The notes under the pieces were generated by a model, which was given only the letters and a program-made list of their open reading frames with translations, had not been told where the DNA came from and did not search any database. A DNA stretch of 10,783 bases from an uncultured Porphyromonadaceae bacterium (GTDB taxonomy: Bacteria > Bacteroidota > Bacteroidia > Bacteroidales > Muribaculaceae), in the NCBI GenBank assembly GCA_902462525.1, contig CABQCA010000070.1, positions 1 through 10,783 of the forward strand, given 5' to 3'. Positions 6,834-10,783 of this stretch are shown here, piece after piece; positions within the stretch are counted from its first letter, which is position 1; each line of letters opens with the position of its first letter. The translations under genes were made by a program, and so were the position numbers.

Positions 6834-7375
6834 TCGGCACAGAATTTATCGGGGTATCGGCCTTTAAAGGGACGGTAGTATTGTTTTATGGCAGCCATGT
6901 CGGCATCAATGTTGCCCGAAGGTTCGAAGGTTTGCTCCATCATGGCTGTTTTCTTTTCAAAATCTATTACAGCCAGCACTACGGGTACTTTAGCCTCAAA
7001 AGCTATACGAAGAAACCCCGTGTGCCACTGACAAGTACGGCTACGGGTGCCTTCGGGGGTAATGGCCAGAACAAGACGTCTGGAATTCCGATATTTCTCA
7101 ATTAGCGTTTCGGTGAGCGACGGCCCGTGTTTGCGGCCTCGCGGCACAGCAACACCTCCGATGGCTCGAAAAATCGGACCGAGAGGCCAGAAGAACCAGC
7201 TTTCTTTCATCAGGAAACCGGTTTTGCGGCCTGTAGAAGCATAAGCCAGTTTACCGATAATGAAATCCCAGTTGCTCGTATGAGGGGCCACGCATATGAT
7301 ACACTTCGGATAGTCGGGAGTCGACACCGACACCGACCATCCGAAAAGTTTCAGTATTCTGCCATAAATGTTCAT
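6830..7375 (-). CDS. PlsC-like 1-acyl-glycerol-phosphate acyltransferase family protein
   Basis: A 181-residue acyltransferase of the PlsC/AGPAT superfamily, which moves an acyl chain to a lysophospholipid or a related hydroxyl acceptor at the inner membrane. Block I, PHTSNWDF, gives the catalytic His32-x4-Asp37 pair. A hydrophobic GFLMKESWFFWPLGPIFRAIGGVAV region (53-77) follows, then the substrate-phosphate-binding block TPEGTRSR (106-113) and a PVVLAVIDF strand (131-139). No clear N-terminal transmembrane helix is present, and the protein is shorter than the canonical PlsC (about 240), as is usual for a compact Bacteroidetes form. It may therefore be an accessory enzyme rather than the main phosphatidate-forming one. 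It overlaps by four bases both the unknown gene before it and the omega-amidase gene after it, so it belongs to the thrC transcription unit. The acceptor substrate is not determinable here. Confidence 0.88.
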   Translation of the reverse strand: MNIYGRILKLFGWSVSVSTPDYPKCIICVAPHTSNWDFIIGKLAYASTGRKTGFLMKESWFFWPLGPIFRAIGGVAVPRGRKHGPSLTETLIEKYRNSRRLVLAITPEGTRSRTCQWHTGFLRIAFEAKVPVVLAVIDFEKKTAMMEQTFEPSGNIDADMAAIKQYYRPFKGRYPDKFCAE

Positions 7376-7734
7376 TCGGCAGCGACTTCCTTGATAGTAT
7401 TGCGTACTTCCTGAGGCAGAGCAGCATTCATTTCCTTAAGAATTTCGTATATCTTTTTGTCGAATTCATCGAGGAGCGTGTCGTAGACCTTCTTGTAGAA
7501 TGCACGGCTTTCTTTGTTGTAGGTTTCGGCATCGACAAAACTGCTGCATTTTTTGTCGAATGAAACCGAAACTTTAGCGAGGCTCGAAGCTTGAAGAGCA
7601 GCGATGTTACGTATAATTTCGTAGACAGTTTTTCGGTCAATCTGAGGGAAGGCGGCACGAGCCAGAATTATTTCGCTTGCCAGCGAACCGCATGTATTGC
7701 GGATATACTTTTTGATGTCGCGTTTATTTGCCAT
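7372..7734 (-). CDS. Conserved-looking 120-residue protein of unknown function
   Basis: Not assigned to a named family. The 120-residue product begins MANKRDIKKYIRNTCGSLASE, a basic N-terminus that resembles short hypothetical proteins I associate with Bacteroidales genomes. It looks almost entirely alpha-helical, rich in Lys and Glu, with no signal peptide, membrane segment or obvious metal or catalytic motif. It contains two cysteines (in NTCGS and KKCSSF). The lysine-rich second half (FYKKVYDTLLDEFDKKIYEILKEM, residues 80-103) could form a coiled coil or amphipathic helix. It starts 14 bases after the thrC stop and its end overlaps the acyltransferase start as ATGA, so real translation is likely. 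A role in binding nucleic acid or a partner protein would be a guess. Confidence 0.8.
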   Translation of the reverse strand: MANKRDIKKYIRNTCGSLASEIILARAAFPQIDRKTVYEIIRNIAALQASSLAKVSVSFDKKCSSFVDAETYNKESRAFYKKVYDTLLDEFDKKIYEILKEMNAALPQEVRNTIKEVAAE

Positions 7735-7748
7735 GATTAGTTATGTAT

Positions 7749-9053
7749 TTAGGAGTTAACGGTTAAAATCAGTTTTCTCAACGCCGGAAGCGTAGGCGCG
7801 ATTTTCGTCGGCTGCCGCTTCACACTCATAAAACGGGTTAGCTGAACCGGAAGTTCGATTGCTGCTCCGGTGATTCGTGTCATTATGTCAAGCTGTTTGG
7901 CCGGGTGTCCTGTAGCGAAAATCACTCTCGGCGCCTTTGAATCAACGAATTCGGCTGCAGCCCATGCCACAGCTCCATGTGTGTCGATGGCGTAGCCGTG
8001 CGAGTGCAGGGTGTTGACTATATTTGCCGTGGAGGCGTCGTCAATCGCCTGTGTGCGGATAATGTCAGTTGACGCTGCCCGCAAATCACCTTTATATAAA
8101 GTGTTCAGCCGTGGCCAGCCGGAAGGATAGCTCATGTCGATTGCCGGGGAGAAGGTAGCCGTTGGAGCTGGTATCTCACCATTGAAAGTACCGTCGAGCA
8201 GAGAGCCAAGAGTTGAATTGATGTTATATCCGCCAACTATACCGCCCATCGGCAGTCCCATTTTTCGGGATATAACAGCGCCGACAAGACAACTGAGGTT
8301 GCCGCACGGAGTGGCATACAAGGCATTCTCTGCATCGGATACACCCATCGCTCCCAATCGGCTGTAGGCGTGAAAAGCCAATGCCGCCATAGGCAGCAGC
8401 CTGGCGATATTTATGGAATTAGCTCCGATGATCCGGGCTGAAGAAAGAGCCGGATCGGAGATGGCCTGTTCGAGCATACGCTTGCAGTCTTCAATACTAC
8501 CGGCAACCTCGACCGGGTGGATGTTGGCGCCAAGCGATGTAAACTGAGCTACTGCCGGCCGCGAAAGACGGCCACGCGGATAAAGCACGAATACATCTGT
8601 GCCCTCCATATTATGGAAACTTGCGGCGACTGCAGCACCGGTGTTGCCGGTTGTGGCTACAATTATATTGCGGTGTTCGCCCGGACGTGAAAGATGCTTC
8701 AGCAGGCGCGACATAAACCGTGCACCATAGTCCTTCACCGTCAGAGTCGGTCCGTGGAAAAGCTCGAGCACATATCGGTCTGGAGCCACCTCTACCAGTG
8801 GTGCGTCAAAGGCAAAAGCCTCGTCAACGATTTTTTTCAGAGCTGATGCCGGCACATCTTCGTCAAAGAATGAATTAGCTACAACAAATGCGATGTCGCG
8901 CAGACTCATTTCCGACATATTTTTCATAAATGCTTTCGGCAGTTCCGGAATCCGTTCGGGCAGATAGAGGCCGCCGTCGCGGGCCACGCAGCTCACAACT
9001 GCCTCACTTAGAGAAACGACGCCTCCGGCGCCTGTAGTGCTGATGTAGTTCAT
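7749..9053 (-). CDS. thrC: Threonine synthase
   Basis: Catalyses the last step of threonine synthesis, converting O-phosphohomoserine to threonine with pyridoxal phosphate, in the cytoplasm. The 434-residue product has the family N-terminus (YISTTGAGGVVSLSEAV, GGLYLPERIP), the cofactor lysine Lys107 in FHGPTLTVKDYGARFMSR and the phosphate-binding loop ATTGNTGAA (133-141). Length is normal for the long bacterial form. The frame is open upstream to 9113, but the ATG at 9053 is chosen because the family begins there and because the promoter boxes at 9070-9101 lie inside the extension. No homoserine-kinase-type or aspartokinase gene adjoins it: it diverges from lon and starts its own transcription unit, with five unrelated-looking genes following. 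No obvious leader peptide or attenuator precedes it; the leader is only about a dozen bases. Confidence 0.95.
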   Translation of the reverse strand: MNYISTTGAGGVVSLSEAVVSCVARDGGLYLPERIPELPKAFMKNMSEMSLRDIAFVVANSFFDEDVPASALKKIVDEAFAFDAPLVEVAPDRYVLELFHGPTLTVKDYGARFMSRLLKHLSRPGEHRNIIVATTGNTGAAVAASFHNMEGTDVFVLYPRGRLSRPAVAQFTSLGANIHPVEVAGSIEDCKRMLEQAISDPALSSARIIGANSINIARLLPMAALAFHAYSRLGAMGVSDAENALYATPCGNLSCLVGAVISRKMGLPMGGIVGGYNINSTLGSLLDGTFNGEIPAPTATFSPAIDMSYPSGWPRLNTLYKGDLRAASTDIIRTQAIDDASTANIVNTLHSHGYAIDTHGAVAWAAAEFVDSKAPRVIFATGHPAKQLDIMTRITGAAIELPVQLTRFMSVKRQPTKIAPTLPALRKLILTVNS

Positions 9054-9069
9054 AGTGCTTTCTGCATTG

Positions 9070-9101
9070 CAAACATACAAAATATACATCAAACGAGCAA
9101 A
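9070..9101 (-). promoter_or_regulatory. Promoter of thrC and the genes downstream of it
   Basis: The minus strand has TTTG (9101-9098), 20 nt, then TATGTTTG (9077-9070), a full match to the Bacteroidetes -33/-7 consensus with the same spacing as the glycogen promoter. Transcription should start about 10-14 nt before the thrC ATG at 9053, so the leader is very short and leaves no room for a riboswitch or attenuator. Confidence 0.75.
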
Positions 9102-9137
9102 ACATTTTTCCACGCTGAAACACGCCTGAAAGGCATA

Positions 9138-9169
9138 TTTTCTGAATTGATGAAAAAATTGTACCTTTG
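9138..9169 (+). promoter_or_regulatory. Promoter of lon
   Basis: TACCTTTG at 9162-9169 matches the -7 consensus TAnnTTTG. TTTT at 9138-9141, exactly 20 nt upstream, is a one-mismatch -33 box. The expected start site is a few bases later, about 20 nt before the ATG at 9194, which excludes the TTG at 9167 as the translation start. The thrC promoter runs the other way less than 40 bp distant. Confidence 0.7.
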
Positions 9170-9193
9170 CAGTCTTGTTTCGGATATATCAAT

Positions 9194-10783
9194 ATGACAA
9201 AGAAAACAACAGACACAATCGACATGGGATTTCAGAAAATAGAAATCGACCTGTCGCGATTCGATAAAGAACCTGACAACGGCAATCTGCCTATACTTCC
9301 GACACGTAATCTGGTGCTGTTTCCCGATCTTACTGTGTCGTTCGAACTTGGACGCGAAACATCGCTGGCGCTTGCCCGTTTCGCTGAAAAAGAAGGTGTG
9401 CCTGTAGGCATCGTATGCCAGACAGATCCGGACGAGGAGACTCCGGCTGTGACAACAGGTCTTTTCAAATACGGCACCTACGCCGATGTGCTCAGTGTGT
9501 TCGAGCGTCCCGACGGCGTGAATTCAGCATTGGTCCGCGCCCGTGGTAAATTCCGTATCATGGGAAAGGGCGAAGGCTACGGTGAGGGATGGCTGTCGGC
9601 GCGTGTGAAACCACTATCCGAAACAGAGGCCGATGACAGGCAACTCGAACTTGCCTGCGAACAAATTAAGCAAGTATGTCTCGAAGCTCTCAGTGTCAAC
9701 GATCCCAACAATCTTTCGGCTCCCATTCGGCAGATAGACAACAACGTCATGCTGGTTAATTTTGTGTGCACCAATCTGCCTTTCGATCCCAAAATGAAGA
9801 ACGAGCTGCTGGCAAAGGCCGGAATCCTGCAGCGTGCAATGGGACTTCTGTCGGAGGTCTACAAATTTTCCGAACAGATGACTCTTACGGCCGACATCAT
9901 GAAGCGTACACGTCATACAATGGAGGAAAACCAAAAAAATGCTTTCCTTCAGCAGCAGATGGAAACAATACGTGAAACGCTCTATGGAAATGAAACCGAT
10001 GAAATCGACGTGCTTTTGGAACGTGGCGAGAAGACGGCTATGCCGCCGAATGTTCTTGCCACATTCCGTCGTGAAATCGAAAAATTGAGACGTTATAACC
10101 CCACGACGCCCGACTATTCTGTGCTCTACAGCTATCTCGAACTCCTGGCAGATCTTCCCTGGAGTATCTAGAAGGCTAAGCAACCCACACTTGTTGAAGC
10201 TGAGAAAATTCTTGACGAAGAACACTACGGGCTTGAAAAAGTGAAGGAACGCATTGCCGAACAGCTCGCCCTGCTGATGCACAATCCTTCAGGCAAGGCT
10301 CCTATTCTTTGCCTTGTCGGCCCTCCCGGTGTAGGCAAAACATCGATAGGTAAATCGGTGGCACATGCTCTCGGGCGTGAATACCAGCGGGTGTCGTTTG
10401 GCGGTCTTCACGACGAGGCGGAAATACGCGGTCACCGACGCACATACATAGGCGCCATGCCAGGCCGTATCATCGATGCCGTAAAGCGTGCAGGCTGTTC
10501 GGATCCTGTGCTGGTGCTCGACGAAATCGATAAAATCGGCAATGACTACAAGGGCGATCCTGCAGCAGCCCTGCTCGAAGTACTTGATCCGGAACAGAAT
10601 TGCCATTTCCACGATAATTATATTGACGTTGATTTCGATCTTTCGAAAGTACTTTTCATCGCTACGGCCAATACACTGTCGACCGTCAGCCGTCCCCTGC
10701 TCGACCGCATGGAGATAATCGACATCAGCGGCTATCTGCTTGAAGAGAAGACTGAGATCGCCAAACGGCATCTTCTGCCAAGG
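9194..10783 (+). pseudogene. lon: Lon protease gene with an in-frame TAG, 3' end outside the window
   Basis: ATP-dependent serine protease that degrades misfolded and regulatory proteins in the cytoplasm. From the ATG at 9194, residues 1-325 form the N-terminal substrate-recognition domain (starting at LPILPTRNLVLFPDL, about 30-44) and its helical extension, ending YSYLELLADLPWSI. TAG at 10169-10171 takes codon 326. The same frame then continues 204 codons with an intact AAA+ module: HYGLEKVKERI, Walker A GPPGVGKT (376-383), GGLHDEAEIRGHRRTYIGAMPGR, Walker B VLVLDEIDK (439-447), ATAN and RPLLDRME. The Ser-Lys protease domain lies beyond the edge. Between PW and HYGL the residue count equals that of E. 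coli Lon if TAG is counted as one residue, so this is a substitution, not an indel. It may be a real nonsense mutation, readthrough or a sequencing error; 'pseudogene' is provisional. Confidence 0.85.
10169..10171 (+). other. In-frame TAG codon interrupting lon
   Basis: Reads TGG AGT ATC TAG AAG GCT AAG in the lon frame, between the N-terminal region and the AAA+ module. TAG is one substitution away from Tyr, Gln, Lys, Glu, Ser, Leu and Trp codons. The first in-frame ATG after it is at 10277 (codon 362), just before Walker A and without a Shine-Dalgarno. TAG also ends the omega-amidase gene in this window, so a genome-wide reassignment of TAG is not indicated. Confidence 0.9.

Noticed and set aside
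9054..9113. Longer thrC start at 9113
   Set aside because: The added 20 residues have no counterpart in threonine synthases and contain the -33 and -7 boxes.
6039..10171. Genome-wide reassignment of TAG to an amino acid
   Set aside because: The omega-amidase ends at TAG exactly where the family normally ends, and no other gene in the window has an internal TAG, so one interrupted gene is not enough.
9614..10771. Minus-strand open frames (222 and 160 codons) opposite lon
   Set aside because: The plus strand carries conserved Lon motifs on both sides of the TAG; the antisense frames have no recognisable domain.

Overview
This window most likely comes from a Bacteroidales chromosome, possibly Muribaculaceae. 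Three observations support this. Several genes sit behind the Bacteroidetes-type promoter (a -7 box TAnnTTTG, in two cases exactly 20 nt downstream of a TTTG -33 box). Most starts lack Shine-Dalgarno sequences. The gene families are typical of the order: a eukaryote-type (GT3) glycogen synthase next to a short-form alpha-glucan phosphorylase, and a compact PlsC-like acyltransferase. Base composition and codon use look even across the window. No mobile element, phage gene, CRISPR array, tRNA or rRNA was seen, and no gap between genes exceeds about 150 bases.

Layout, with all genes on the minus strand except lon. At 1-1896 is a glycogen/alpha-glucan phosphorylase that runs off the left edge. 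At 1938-3596 is the glycogen synthase; the two form a glycogen operon with a strong promoter at 3622-3653. At 3691-4757 is an lrgA-lrgB pair, small membrane proteins now linked in several bacteria to pyruvate or organic-acid transport, with its own -7 box and a striking pair of 11-bp direct repeats. At 4852-9053 is a tightly packed six-gene run, in transcription order: threonine synthase, an unknown 120-aa protein, a PlsC-like acyltransferase, an omega-amidase-type nitrilase, a HipA-like kinase and a DUF3037 protein. Most junctions overlap by 4 bases, so they are probably co-transcribed from the thrC promoter at 9070-9101. Diverging from thrC on the plus strand is lon (9194 to the right edge), which carries an in-frame TAG just before its AAA+ ATPase domain while everything around it is intact.

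How the genes fit together: the glycogen genes build and phosphorolytically degrade storage glucan, and LrgAB may handle overflow organic acids. The thrC run mixes amino-acid metabolism (threonine synthesis, 2-oxoglutaramate hydrolysis) and lipid acylation with an uncharacterised kinase/DUF3037 pair. That pair is the best candidate here for an undescribed system. The interrupted lon and the repeat-decorated lrgA promoter are the other two points most worth checking.
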